DNA from: Streptomyces bauhiniae
GTDB lineage: Bacteria; Actinomycetota; Actinomycetes; Streptomycetales; Streptomycetaceae
Reading direction: 5' to 3'
NCBI RefSeq assembly: GCF_004784475.1
Contig: NZ_SRRT01000009.1
Coordinates: 62,001-126,000 of the forward strand
DNA length: 64,000 nucleotides
Shown here: positions 1-7,945 of the stretch, piece by piece
Position numbering within the stretch: position 1 is the first letter of the stretch
Layout: each line of letters opens with the position of its first letter
Program-made: the position numbers and the translations under genes
The notes under the pieces: model-generated
The model's input: only the letters and a program-made list of their open reading frames with translations
Database searches by the model: none
What the model was told of the DNA's origin: nothing

Positions 1-433
1 GGACCTTCGCCGGGACCCCCGCCACCAGCGAACCGGGCGGCACGACCATGCCCTGCGGGACCAGGGCCTGGGCGGCGATGAGGGAACCGGCGCCGATCAC
101 CGCGCCGTTCAGCACGGTCGCGCCCATCCCGATCAGGCAGTCGTCCTCCACCGTGGCGCCGTGCACCACGGCGTTGTGGCCGACGGAGACGCGCTCACCG
201 ATCGCCAGCGGGAACCCGGGGTCGGCGTGCAGGGTGGCGTTGTCCTGGACGTTGGCGTCCGCGCCGACGGTGATCCGCTCCACGTCACCGCGCACCACGG
301 CCCCGTACCAGACGCTCGCGCCCGCCCGCAGGGTCACGTCGCCGATCACCGTGGCGTTGGGGGCGACGAACGCCTCCGGGTCGATCGCCGGTTCCCTACC
401 GCCGATGCCCACGATCAGGGCCTTGTGCGTCAT
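1..433 (-). CDS. Gamma-carbonic-anhydrase-like hexapeptide-repeat protein (partial, 3' end outside the window)
   Basis: The gene starts at an ATG at 433 on the minus strand and runs off the left edge, leaving about 144 residues. The translation opens MTHKALIVGIGG and continues as regular hexapeptide turns (NATVIGDV, GASVWYGAVVRGD, NVQDNATLH, VGHNAVVHGATVEDD, IGMGATVLNGAVIG), which fold as a left-handed beta-helix. The pattern is that of gamma-type carbonic anhydrase and PaaY/YrdA-like proteins, which form trimers and often bind zinc. Histidines in the VGHNAVVHGA turn are in the expected metal-site region. It is transcribed divergently from the acyltransferase at 603. True carbonic anhydrase activity is not assured, because many family members act in other pathways or are of unknown role. 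Confidence 0.85.
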   Translation of the reverse strand, partial: MTHKALIVGIGGREPAIDPEAFVAPNATVIGDVTLRAGASVWYGAVVRGDVERITVGADANVQDNATLHADPGFPLAIGERVSVGHNAVVHGATVEDDCLIGMGATVLNGAVIGAGSLIAAQALVPQGMVVPPGSLVAGVPAKV

Positions 434-590
434 CCGTGTCCACCGTCTCTCTGCCGGGCGGCTGTGCTCTTCACCCAATCGGGCCGGACCGCGCCGGGCG
501 GTCTCCCCGCGCACGGTAGGGCATCGCGGGGCCGGCCGGATGGGGTGAAGATCACAGCGGTACGGCGCCTCGCAGTGAGTGACCGCTGAG

Positions 591-596
591 TAACGT
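591..596 (+). promoter_or_regulatory. -10 box of a probable leaderless promoter
   Basis: TAACGT lies exactly six bases before the GTG at 603 and there is no Shine-Dalgarno sequence, so transcription probably begins at the start codon. I see no clear -35 element. Confidence 0.45.
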
Positions 597-602
597 GGGC
601 GG

Positions 603-1367
603 GTGCCGAAGCCCAAGAACACGTTCACCTCCTGGCGGCAGGGGCTCGCCCAGCGTGCCGTCCATGCCGTGTGGGGCTGGGCGCAGCGCCGGGGCGCGGT
701 CACCGCCGGGCATCCGGGCCGTTTCCGGTTCGGCGCGATCGGTGAGGCCACCCGGCTCGCCTTCCCGCTCGGCACGGTCTTCGGGGAGCCCTGGATCACG
801 CTCGGCTCGCACTGCATCATCGCCGAGCAGGTCACCCTCACCGCCGGTCTCATGCCCGACCTCGACCTCGGCCCCGAACCGATCCTGCGCATCGGTGACG
901 GCGTGGTCCTCGGCCGGGGCAGCCACGTCATCGCGGACACCACGGTCACCATCGGCCGCGACTGCTACTTCGGCCCGTACGTCTACGTCACCTCCACCAA
1001 CCACTCCTACGACGATCCGCACGAGCCCATCGGCCGGCAGTGGCCCCGCATGGAGCCCGTGGAGATCGGCCCCGGCTGCTGGATCGGCACCGGCGCGGTG
1101 ATCCTGCCCGGCGCCCGGATCGGCCGGAACGTGGTGGTCGCGGCCGGCGCGGTGGTGCGCGGCACGGTCCCGGACCACGCCGTGGTCGCCGGTGCGCCCG
1201 CCCGCGTTGTACGGCGCTGGACCCCCGACGAGGGCTGGCAGCCACCGCTGCGCACCCCCGCCCCGGTGCCGCCCCCGGCGGGGGTCACCGGCGCGCAACT
1301 GGGCGCGCTGGCCGCGCTGGACGAGGAACAGGTCGAGCAGCTCGCCAGGCTGGACGCGGAAGGCTGA
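603..1367 (+). CDS. Acyltransferase of the hexapeptide-repeat (LbH) family
   Basis: A 254-residue protein starting at GTG 603. Left-handed beta-helix repeats occupy roughly residues 55-200. The segment TSTNHSYDDPHEPIGRQ is characteristic of maltose/galactoside O-acetyltransferase-like enzymes (NodL/LacA/WbbJ group), and the C-terminal repeat ends VVAGAPARVVRRW, the usual close of such acyltransferases. The predicted reaction is transfer of an acetyl or acyl group from a CoA thioester to a sugar or similar acceptor in the cytoplasm. The last 40 residues are a Pro-rich stretch followed by an acidic helix (ALDEEQVEQLARLD). The acceptor cannot be read from sequence, and it has no operon partner; the next gene begins about 95 bases downstream. 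Confidence 0.85.
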   Translation: MPKPKNTFTSWRQGLAQRAVHAVWGWAQRRGAVTAGHPGRFRFGAIGEATRLAFPLGTVFGEPWITLGSHCIIAEQVTLTAGLMPDLDLGPEPILRIGDGVVLGRGSHVIADTTVTIGRDCYFGPYVYVTSTNHSYDDPHEPIGRQWPRMEPVEIGPGCWIGTGAVILPGARIGRNVVVAAGAVVRGTVPDHAVVAGAPARVVRRWTPDEGWQPPLRTPAPVPPPAGVTGAQLGALAALDEEQVEQLARLDAEG

Positions 1368-1462
1368 GCGGGCGCGTGCTCCGCACCGCGCAGTACAGTG
1401 CGGTGCACGGGCGGGTGCGGCGCACGGCCGTCCCGTGCACCCGATCCGGTCATTCCTGGCCC

Positions 1463-2095
1463 GTGACCGACGGGGCCTCTGTGGCCTCTGTGACTCCCGA
1501 TGTGATCTGCAATGGACGTGATGTGGCGGACCTCGACCTGCTGACCCAGTCCCTCGCGCGCAACGTCCGCCGCTGGCGCACCGAGCGCGGGTTCACGCTG
1601 GACACGCTGGCCGCCCGCGCCGGGGTCAGCCGGGGCATGCTCATCCAGATCGAGCAGGCCCGCACCAACCCCAGCATCGGCACCGTCGTCAAGATCGGCG
1701 ACGCGCTCGGGATCAGCGTCACCACGCTGCTGGACTACGAACAGGGGCCGCGTGTCCGGGTCGTCCCCGCCGACCAGGCGGTCCGGCTCTGGCACACCGA
1801 GGGCGGCAGCTACAACCGGCTGCTGGCCGGCACCGAGGCGCCCGGCCCGCTGGAGCTGTGGGACTGGCACCTGATGCCGGGCGAGCACAGCAGCGCCGAC
1901 CCGCACCCCTCCGGCACGGTCGAGCTGGTCCACGTCACCGCCGGCGAACTCACCCTGGAGGTGGACGGGGTACGGCACGCGGTCCCGGCCGGGGCGAGCG
2001 CCACCTTCGAGGCCGACACCCCGCACACCTACGGCAACGACGGCGACGTACCGATGCGGATGGTGATGGCGGTCTCCGTGCCACCGGTGCGCTGA
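1463..2095 (+). CDS. XRE-family transcriptional regulator with C-terminal cupin domain
   Basis: A regulator of about 210 residues. The N-terminal helix-turn-helix (about residues 25-80) carries LAARAGVSRGMLIQIE and TNPSIGTVVKIGDALGIS, typical of the XRE-cupin class (PuuR/SutR type). The C-terminal half (about 125-208) is a cupin beta-barrel with the histidine-containing segment GEHSSADPHPSGTVELVHV and the closing PHTYGNDGD. In this class the cupin senses a small molecule and modulates DNA binding by the HTH; target and ligand are not evident here. I chose GTG 1463 because the reading frame upstream lacks family character; GTGs at 1478, 1487 or 1523 are alternatives. Confidence 0.85.
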   Translation: MTDGASVASVTPDVICNGRDVADLDLLTQSLARNVRRWRTERGFTLDTLAARAGVSRGMLIQIEQARTNPSIGTVVKIGDALGISVTTLLDYEQGPRVRVVPADQAVRLWHTEGGSYNRLLAGTEAPGPLELWDWHLMPGEHSSADPHPSGTVELVHVTAGELTLEVDGVRHAVPAGASATFEADTPHTYGNDGDVPMRMVMAVSVPPVR

Positions 2096-2117
2096 GGGGC
2101 GCCCGCGCGACGGCTGT

Positions 2118-2123
2118 TACGGT
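2118..2123 (+). promoter_or_regulatory. -10 box of a probable leaderless promoter
   Basis: TACGGT precedes the ATG at 2130 by six bases with no ribosome binding site between them, which fits a leaderless transcript. Confidence 0.45.
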
Positions 2124-2129
2124 GCCGCC

Positions 2130-2684
2130 ATGCGCGCCCCCATCGGAGACTTCGACAACGCCGTCCCCGCCCCCGAGGCCCTGGCCGAGCTGACCGCACC
2201 GGTCGCGGAAGCGGTACGGAACTGGCAGGGCTCGGTCCCCGCCGAGCAGATCCTCTACGTCGACACCGACCCGGACCTCGCGGACACCGCCGTCTTCGTG
2301 CAGCACTACGGCGCCGACCTGCCCGAGCTGAGCGCCAACTGCGTGGTGGTCGCGGGCAAGCGCGGCGGCGAGACCACGCTCGCCGCCTGCCTGGTGCTGT
2401 CCCGGACCAAGGTCGACGTCAACGGCACGGTCCGCCGCCAACTGGGCGCCCGCAAGGCGTCGTTCGCCCCGATGGAGCTGGCGACCGGCGAGACCGGCAT
2501 GGAGTACGGCGGCATCACCCCGCTCGGACTCCCCGCTGACTGGCCCCTGTTGGTCGACCCGGCCGTGCTGGAGCTGTCCTACGCCCTGGTCGGCAGCGGC
2601 CGCCGGCGCGGCAAACTCCTGGTACCGGGCAAGGCGTTCGCGGAGATCCCCGGCGCGGTCGTGATCGAGGGGCTGGGTATCTAG
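2130..2684 (+). CDS. YbaK/EbsC-family protein (aminoacyl-tRNA deacylase type)
   Basis: A 184-residue YbaK-domain protein. The diagnostic stretch runs from the central strand (LAACLVLSRTKVDVN) through the conserved basic segment (RRQLGARKASF) to the loop TGETGMEYGGITPLGLP. Family members hydrolyse mischarged aminoacyl-tRNAs in trans: YbaK acts on Cys-tRNA(Pro), and ProX and INS relatives on others. An editing role in the cytoplasm is therefore likely, but the tRNA substrate cannot be assigned. Its stop codon overlaps that of the convergent CoA-binding gene in a shared CTAG. A CysRS-like pseudo-enzyme lies about 550 bases further on. Confidence 0.85.
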   Translation: MRAPIGDFDNAVPAPEALAELTAPVAEAVRNWQGSVPAEQILYVDTDPDLADTAVFVQHYGADLPELSANCVVVAGKRGGETTLAACLVLSRTKVDVNGTVRRQLGARKASFAPMELATGETGMEYGGITPLGLPADWPLLVDPAVLELSYALVGSGRRRGKLLVPGKAFAEIPGAVVIEGLGI

Positions 2685-3088
2685 CCGAGCCGGGGGATCT
2701 CGATCGCCGGGCAGGCGTCCATCACCATCTCCAGGCCCGCCGCCCGCGTCCGCTCGTACGCCGCCTCGTCCACCACGCCGAGCTGGAACCAGACCGCGCG
2801 GGCGCCCTTGGCCACCGCCTCGTCGGCGACCGCGCCGGCCAGCTCGCTGTTGACGAACACGTCGACCACGTCCACGTCGAACGGGATGTCGGCGAGGCTC
2901 GCGTACCCCTGCTCGCCCCCGACCGGCTCCGCCTTCGGGTGCACCGGTACCACCCGCTTGCCGTACCGGCGCAGCACCTCGGCGACCCCGTAGGCGGCAC
3001 GGGACCGGTTGTTGGAGAGGCCGACCACCGCCCAGGTGTCGCCCAGACCGGTCAGGATGGTGCGGATCGTCGCCTCGTCGCCGTACAC
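2681..3088 (-). CDS. CoA-binding (YccU-like) domain protein
   Basis: A single-domain Rossmann protein of about 135 residues. It shows the nucleotide-binding start TWAVVGLSNNRSRAAYGVAEVL, then VVPVHPKAEPVGGEQGYASLADIP and VDVVDVFVNSELAGAVADEAVAKGA, ending WFQLGVVDEAAYERTRAAGLEMVMDACPAIE. This is the YccU/CoA-binding domain related to the N-terminal part of succinyl-CoA synthetase alpha and acyl-CoA synthetases. Its biochemical role is unknown beyond probable CoA binding. I chose GTG 3088 because homology begins at YGDEATIR; an upstream start at 3169 would add a segment with no family resemblance. Confidence 0.8.
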   Translation of the reverse strand: MYGDEATIRTILTGLGDTWAVVGLSNNRSRAAYGVAEVLRRYGKRVVPVHPKAEPVGGEQGYASLADIPFDVDVVDVFVNSELAGAVADEAVAKGARAVWFQLGVVDEAAYERTRAAGLEMVMDACPAIEIPRLG

Positions 3089-3216
3089 GGCGGCCTCCTC
3101 CAAGCGCGGGAACTGTGCCGTGGGAACAACAGCGGGTGCCGTCCGCCGATTCCCCCGCATGCCCGCCACGCTGTCCGGAATCGGCGCAAGGTGCTGCGTC
3201 CGGGCGTCTCCGCGCC

Positions 3217-3222
3217 TACGCT
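3217..3222 (+). promoter_or_regulatory. -10 box of a probable leaderless promoter
   Basis: TACGCT is followed by six bases and then the GTG at 3229. The absence of a ribosome binding site supports both the leaderless model and this start. Confidence 0.45.
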
Positions 3223-3228
3223 CGCTGC

Positions 3229-3966
3229 GTGCTGCGCATCCTCGACGCCCGGACCGGTGAGCCCGTCCCCGCCACCCCCGCCCGCCGGGGCCTGACCCGA
3301 GTGGAGGCCCACGCGGGCGGCCTCGACCTGACGGCGCTGCGGGTCCTGCTCACCGCCGACCTCCTCGTCCGCGCGCTGGAGCTGGGCGGCACCCCCGTCT
3401 GGACCATGCTCACCGCACCCCGCGAACAGGCCGAACTCGGCACGGCGGCAACGGCGTTGAGCATCCGCCCCTTCGAGGACAGCCGGGATGTCGCCTCGGG
3501 CCTGGGGGAGGCCCAGGTGGTGCATGTGCGGGCCGCGACCGAGGAGCCGCCCGGCGCCGGAGTGGTGGTCGCCGTGGCCCCGGCAGGGTGGGACGGGTCC
3601 GGGGAGGACGTGCAGGGGCTCCTGGCGGACCCCGGTGCCCTGCGCCTCGCCCTGCTCTCCGTCCCGCGCGGCGAACCCGCCGAGCTGGACGCGGGCGCCC
3701 TGGAGGAGGCCGCGCGGACCGCCGCCGAGTGGCGGACCGGGGTGGCCCGCTGGGCGAACCAGCCCTCGCGCCCGGTGCCGGACGAGGTGCGGTCCCGGCT
3801 GCGCGCGGCCTGGGAGGACGACCTCGACCTGCCCGGCGTCCTCGCGGTCCTCCGGGACGTGGCGAACGCCCCGGACCTCCCCGACGGCGCCCGCTTCGAG
3901 ACCTTCCTCTACGCCGACCGCCTCCTCGCCCTCGACCTCGCGGGGGAGCTGGGGAACCCCGGCTGA
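3229..3966 (+). CDS. Cysteinyl-tRNA-synthetase-like protein lacking catalytic motifs
   Basis: A 245-residue protein of unassigned function. Two parts recall class I cysteinyl-tRNA synthetase or the mycothiol ligase MshC. Residues about 30-60 (LRVLLTADLLVRALELGG) resemble the Rossmann helix that follows the HIGH motif. Residues about 140-235 (ALRLALLSVPRG, then a helix, then RAAWEDDLDLPGVLAVL and FETFLYADRLLALDL) resemble the helical C-terminal region, where true enzymes read DDDLNTPEALAVL. The HIGH, KMSKS and zinc-binding cysteine motifs are absent, so aminoacylation is not possible. A YbaK-type deacylase lies nearby. The start is fixed by the leaderless promoter pattern. The family resemblance is my reading and needs a profile search. 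Confidence 0.7.
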   Translation: MLRILDARTGEPVPATPARRGLTRVEAHAGGLDLTALRVLLTADLLVRALELGGTPVWTMLTAPREQAELGTAATALSIRPFEDSRDVASGLGEAQVVHVRAATEEPPGAGVVVAVAPAGWDGSGEDVQGLLADPGALRLALLSVPRGEPAELDAGALEEAARTAAEWRTGVARWANQPSRPVPDEVRSRLRAAWEDDLDLPGVLAVLRDVANAPDLPDGARFETFLYADRLLALDLAGELGNPG

Positions 3967-3969
3967 CGT

Positions 3970-5952
3970 TCAGCCCACGTGCACCCAGGGCCGGCGCTCC
4001 GGGTCCGGTTCCGCGCGGCGGAGTACCTCGCGGGTGACCGGGGCCGCCTCGCCGTTGCCGAAGACCAGGAACTGGAGCAGGTGGCCGATCGGGTTGCCCT
4101 CGGTCCAGTTGAAGTAGACGTGCGGGACCTTGCCGGTGCGGTCGCGCAGGGCGAGCAGGACGGCCGCGATGGTGTTGGGCACCGTCGGCCCGTCCGCGCG
4201 CAGCCGCCGTACGCCGTGCTTCTCGTCGCCGTGGACGGTGATCTCGGCGGTGAAGTCGGAGGAGTCCCGCACGAACACCTCCAGGAACACCACCGAGGCG
4301 CCCTTGGGCAGCCGGGTGTGCTGGCGCTGCTCGCGCTCCTTCTCCCGGTACTCCCGCCTGCTGTGCTCCTGCGGCTCGTTGGCGATGAGCTGGAGCGGGC
4401 CGTGCTCGGCGGCCTCGTCGACGATGCGGAGCGCGGCCTCGTCGAACACCACGTCCGTGGCGCGGAGTTCGAAGGCACGGTGCACACGGGAGCCGAACGA
4501 GGTCAGCATGATCAGCACGATGAAGATCGACGCGATCTTGATGCCGTCCGGCCGCTCGATGACATTGGCGACCAGGGTGTAGGCGAAGACGGCGGTGATC
4601 GTGCCGAAGCCGAGGGTGGCCGCCCGGTGCCCGCGCCGGTGCACCGCGACCGTGGAGGCGAAGGCCGCCGAGAGCATCAGCACCAGCACCCCGGTCGCGT
4701 ACGCCCCGCTCTGCGCGTCCACGCTGGCGTGGAACCACAGGGTGATCAGCACGGCCGCCACCAGGAACACCAGCACCAGCGGCCGTACCGCGCGCGTCCA
4801 CTCCGGGGCCATGCCGTAGCGGGGCAGATAGCGCGGGACCAGGTTGAGCAGTCCGGCCATCGCGGAGGCGCCCGCGAACCAGAGGATGGTGATGGTCGAC
4901 AGGTCGTACACCGTGCCGAAGATCTCGCCGAGGTACTGGTGGGCGAGATAGGCGAGGGCGCGTCCGTTGGCCGGGCCGCCGGTCTTGAAGTCCTTCTCCG
5001 GGATCAGGATCGTCGTCGCCAGGCTGGAGAGCAGCAGCAGGCAGCTCATGATCAGCGCGGCGGTGGTGAGCAGCTTGCGGGCGCCCCGGATGCGGCCCGC
5101 CGGGTTCTCGTAGGTGTCCTGGGCGCCGCCTTTGATCTGCGGCATCACCGCCACGCCGGTCTCGAAGCCGGACATGCCGAGCGCGAGCTTGGGGAAGACC
5201 AGCAGGGCCACGCCGACCATGGCGAGCGGGGAGGAGTGCTCCGCCGTCATCAGATGCGTCCAGTCCTCGATCCGCACCGGGTGGGTGAGCACCTGGTAGG
5301 CGCAGACGGCGAGGACCACGACATTGAGCGCGAGATAGGTGGCGACCAGGACGACCGCGATCCCGATGGCCTCCTGGAACCCCTTCAGGAAGACCGCGCC
5401 GAGCAGCCCGAGCAGGACCAGGGTGATCCAGACGCCCTCGCCCTGGGTCCAGTGCGGGGCGAACGGGTTCTCCATCACGTGCGCCGCCGCGTCCGCCGAG
5501 GACAGCGTGATGGTGATCATGAAGTCGGTGGCGGCGAACCCGAGCAGCACCAGTACCAGGATCTTCCCCGACCACCAGGACAGCAGCCGCTCCAGCATGG
5601 CGATCGAGCCCTCGCCGTGCGGGCTCTCCCGCGCCACCCTGCGGTACACCGGAAGCGCGCCGAACAGGGTCAGCGCGATCAGCACCAGGGTCGCCAGCGG
5701 GGAGAGGGCACCCGCCGCGAGGGCGGCGATGCCGGGCTGGTAGCCGAGGGTGGAGAAGTAGTCGACGCCGGTCAGGCACATCACCCGCCACCAGCGGTGG
5801 CCCTCGTGGACCTGGTGCGGGGTGCGGTGCGGCCCTGGATGCCGGGCGGTCCGCTCGCTCAGCCCCTCCAGCAGCCAGCCTCGGCAGCGGGCCCGCACGG
5901 AGTCCGGGGCGGGTCCGCCGGGGTCCGCCGGCTGCACGGGGACGCTGGTCAT
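3970..5952 (-). CDS. APC-superfamily amino acid permease-like transporter with C-terminal cytoplasmic domain
   Basis: A 660-residue integral membrane protein. After about 60 soluble residues, TM1 begins near MCLTGVDYFSTLGYQPGI, the APC signature region; about twelve hydrophobic segments follow to roughly residue 500. A hydrophilic C-terminal domain of about 150 residues ends the protein (DVVFDEAALRIVDEAAEHG to WTEGNPIGHLLQFLVFGNGE). Such long APC proteins are widespread in actinobacteria and usually annotated amino acid permease; the tail is shared with them and its function is unknown. The start at 5952 has a strong GAGGAGG ribosome binding site nine bases upstream. The gene is divergent from the IMPACT-family gene. 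Substrate is not predictable. Confidence 0.85.
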   Translation of the reverse strand: MTSVPVQPADPGGPAPDSVRARCRGWLLEGLSERTARHPGPHRTPHQVHEGHRWWRVMCLTGVDYFSTLGYQPGIAALAAGALSPLATLVLIALTLFGALPVYRRVARESPHGEGSIAMLERLLSWWSGKILVLVLLGFAATDFMITITLSSADAAAHVMENPFAPHWTQGEGVWITLVLLGLLGAVFLKGFQEAIGIAVVLVATYLALNVVVLAVCAYQVLTHPVRIEDWTHLMTAEHSSPLAMVGVALLVFPKLALGMSGFETGVAVMPQIKGGAQDTYENPAGRIRGARKLLTTAALIMSCLLLLSSLATTILIPEKDFKTGGPANGRALAYLAHQYLGEIFGTVYDLSTITILWFAGASAMAGLLNLVPRYLPRYGMAPEWTRAVRPLVLVFLVAAVLITLWFHASVDAQSGAYATGVLVLMLSAAFASTVAVHRRGHRAATLGFGTITAVFAYTLVANVIERPDGIKIASIFIVLIMLTSFGSRVHRAFELRATDVVFDEAALRIVDEAAEHGPLQLIANEPQEHSRREYREKEREQRQHTRLPKGASVVFLEVFVRDSSDFTAEITVHGDEKHGVRRLRADGPTVPNTIAAVLLALRDRTGKVPHVYFNWTEGNPIGHLLQFLVFGNGEAAPVTREVLRRAEPDPERRPWVHVG

Positions 5953-6063
5953 ACGCTGCTGCCTCCTCACCCGCGGCCCACCGCGCGGGCCGCCTGATCG
6001 CTGAGCGCGTCTGCCCCGCATCCTCCCCCGCACACCGGGGACGGGCGGTCGCGGCGCTCCGCA

Positions 6064-6069
6064 TAGGCT
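6064..6069 (+). promoter_or_regulatory. -10 box of a probable leaderless promoter
   Basis: TAGGCT ends six bases before the ATG at 6076, with no Shine-Dalgarno sequence between. It lies in the region divergent to the permease gene. Confidence 0.45.
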
Positions 6070-6075
6070 GGCGGG

Positions 6076-6702
6076 ATGCAGGACGAGTACCGCACAGTGG
6101 CCCGCGCGGGTGTGCACGAGACCGAGATCAACCGCTCCCGCTTCCTGTGCGCGCTCGCCCCGGCCGCCACCGAGCAAGAGGCGCAGGAGTTCATCGCCGG
6201 GGTCCGCAAGGAGCACGCCGACGCCACGCACAACTGCTGGGCGTACGTCATCGGCGCCGACGCCTCCACCCAGAAGGCCAGCGACGACGGCGAACCCGGC
6301 GGCACGGCCGGGGTGCCCATGCTCCAGATGCTGCTGCGCCGCGACATGCGGTACGTGGTCGCCGTCGTCACCCGGTACTACGGCGGGGTGAAGCTCGGCG
6401 CGGGCGGCCTGATCCGCGCCTACGGCGGCTCGGTCGGCGAGGCGCTGGACTCGCTCGGCACGCTCACCCGGCGCCGCTACCGGCTGGCCACGGTGACCGT
6501 CGACCACCAGCGCGCGGGCAAGGTGCAGAACGACCTCCGCTCCACCGGCCGCGAGGTCCGCGACGTCCGCTACGGCGAGGCGGTCGCCATCGACATCGCC
6601 CTCCCCGACGCCGACGTGGACGCCTTCCGGGGCTGGCTCGCGGACGCCACGGCCGGCTCGGCGGCCCTGGAGCTGGGCGGAGAGGCGTACGGGGACGCGT
6701 AA
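6076..6702 (+). CDS. IMPACT/YigZ-family protein
   Basis: A 208-residue protein with the two-domain YigZ layout. The N-terminal IMPACT domain carries SRFLCALAPAATEQEAQEFI, the signature DGEPGGTAGVPMLQML, and VVTRYYGGVKLGAGGLIRAY. A C-terminal EF-G-domain-IV-like region (DUF1949) covers about residues 135-200. The eukaryotic relative IMPACT inhibits GCN2; the bacterial proteins bind nucleic acid or ribosome-linked partners, but their role is not settled. Length and architecture are standard. The gene stands alone, followed by sbcD about 80 bases downstream in the same direction. Confidence 0.9.
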   Translation: MQDEYRTVARAGVHETEINRSRFLCALAPAATEQEAQEFIAGVRKEHADATHNCWAYVIGADASTQKASDDGEPGGTAGVPMLQMLLRRDMRYVVAVVTRYYGGVKLGAGGLIRAYGGSVGEALDSLGTLTRRRYRLATVTVDHQRAGKVQNDLRSTGREVRDVRYGEAVAIDIALPDADVDAFRGWLADATAGSAALELGGEAYGDA

Positions 6703-6781
6703 ACCCGGCCAATCGGGCATTACGCCCAAATCCGAAGCGACCGGGGCGCGTTGTCCGACCCTGCCGTTAGTCTCGGGGTCC

Positions 6782-7945
6782 ATGAGACTCCTGCACACCT
6801 CCGACTGGCATCTCGGCCGGGCCTTCCACCGGGTGAACATGCTCGGCGCCCAGACCGAGTTCATCGGTCATCTCGTCGCCACCGTGCGCGAGAAGGCCGT
6901 GGACGCCGTCGTGGTGTCGGGAGACGTGTACGACCGCGCGGTGCCCCCGCTGGCCGCGGTCGAGCTGTTCGACGACGCCCTGCACCGGCTCGCCGAGCTG
7001 GGTGTGCCCACCGTGATGATCTCCGGCAACCACGACTCGGCCCGCCGGCTCGGCGTCGGTGCCGGACTCATCGACCGCGCGGGCATCCACCTGCGCACCG
7101 ATCCGGCCGCCGTCGGCACCCCGGTCGTCCTCGCCGACGACCACGGCGACGTCGCCTTCTACGGGCTGCCCTACCTCGAACCCGCCCTGGTCAAGGACGA
7201 GTTCGCCGTGCCCAAGGCCGGACACGAAAGCGTGCTCGCCGCCGCCATGGACCGGGTGCGCGCCGACCTCGCCGGCCGCGCCTCCGGCACCCGCTCCGTC
7301 GTCCTCGCCCACGCCTTCGTCACCGGCGGCGAGGCCAGCGACAGCGAACGGGACATCACCGTCGGCGGAGTGGCCGCCGTACCCGCCGGGGTCTTCACCG
7401 GCGTCGACTATGTCGCCCTCGGCCATCTGCACGGCTGCCAGCGGATCAGTGAGCGCGTCCGCTACTCCGGCTCCCCGCTCGCCTACTCCTTCTCCGAGGC
7501 CGACCACCGCAAGAGCATGTGGCTCGTCGACCTGGACGCCGGGGGCGCGGTCACCGCCGAGCGCCTCGACTGCCCGGTGCCGCGCCCGCTGGCCCGCCTC
7601 CGGGGCACGCTGGAGGAGCTGCTCGCGGACCCGGAGTTGAGCCGCCACGAGGACGCCTGGGTCGAGGCCACCCTCACCGACGCCGTCCGGCCCGCCGACC
7701 CCATGGCCCGGATCGCCGCCCGCTTCCCGCACACCCTCAGCCTCGTCTTCGCCCCCGACCGCGCCCCGGACGACCCGGCCGTGTCCTACGCCCGGCGCCT
7801 CGCGGGCCGCAGCGACCAGCAGATCGCGGAGGACTTCGTCGCCCATGTGCGCGGCGCCGCCCCCGACGACCGGGAGACCGAGGTGCTGCGCGACGCCTTC
7901 GACGCCGTACGCGCCGACGACGCGGCGCGGGAGGTCGCCCGATGA
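6782..7945 (+). CDS. sbcD: Exonuclease SbcCD subunit D (Mre11-like nuclease)
   Basis: A 387-residue calcineurin-like phosphodiesterase. The metal-binding motifs appear in order: DWHLGR (residues about 9-14), GDVYDR (about 47-52), GNHDSARRLG (about 81-90), LAHAFVTGGE (about 177) and the closing LGHLHGCQRI. It is the nuclease half of SbcCD (Mre11-Rad50), which trims hairpins and protein-blocked double-strand ends. Its stop codon overlaps the sbcC start by four bases (ATGA), so the two subunits are translationally coupled. A TAGTCT box eight bases before the ATG suggests a very short or absent leader. Confidence 0.95.
   Translation: MRLLHTSDWHLGRAFHRVNMLGAQTEFIGHLVATVREKAVDAVVVSGDVYDRAVPPLAAVELFDDALHRLAELGVPTVMISGNHDSARRLGVGAGLIDRAGIHLRTDPAAVGTPVVLADDHGDVAFYGLPYLEPALVKDEFAVPKAGHESVLAAAMDRVRADLAGRASGTRSVVLAHAFVTGGEASDSERDITVGGVAAVPAGVFTGVDYVALGHLHGCQRISERVRYSGSPLAYSFSEADHRKSMWLVDLDAGGAVTAERLDCPVPRPLARLRGTLEELLADPELSRHEDAWVEATLTDAVRPADPMARIAARFPHTLSLVFAPDRAPDDPAVSYARRLAGRSDQQIAEDFVAHVRGAAPDDRETEVLRDAFDAVRADDAAREVAR

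Noticed and set aside
470..550. Inverted CTTCACCC / GGGTGAAG between the first two divergent genes
   Set aside because: Arms are 65 bases apart and short; chance cannot be excluded and no function is suggested.
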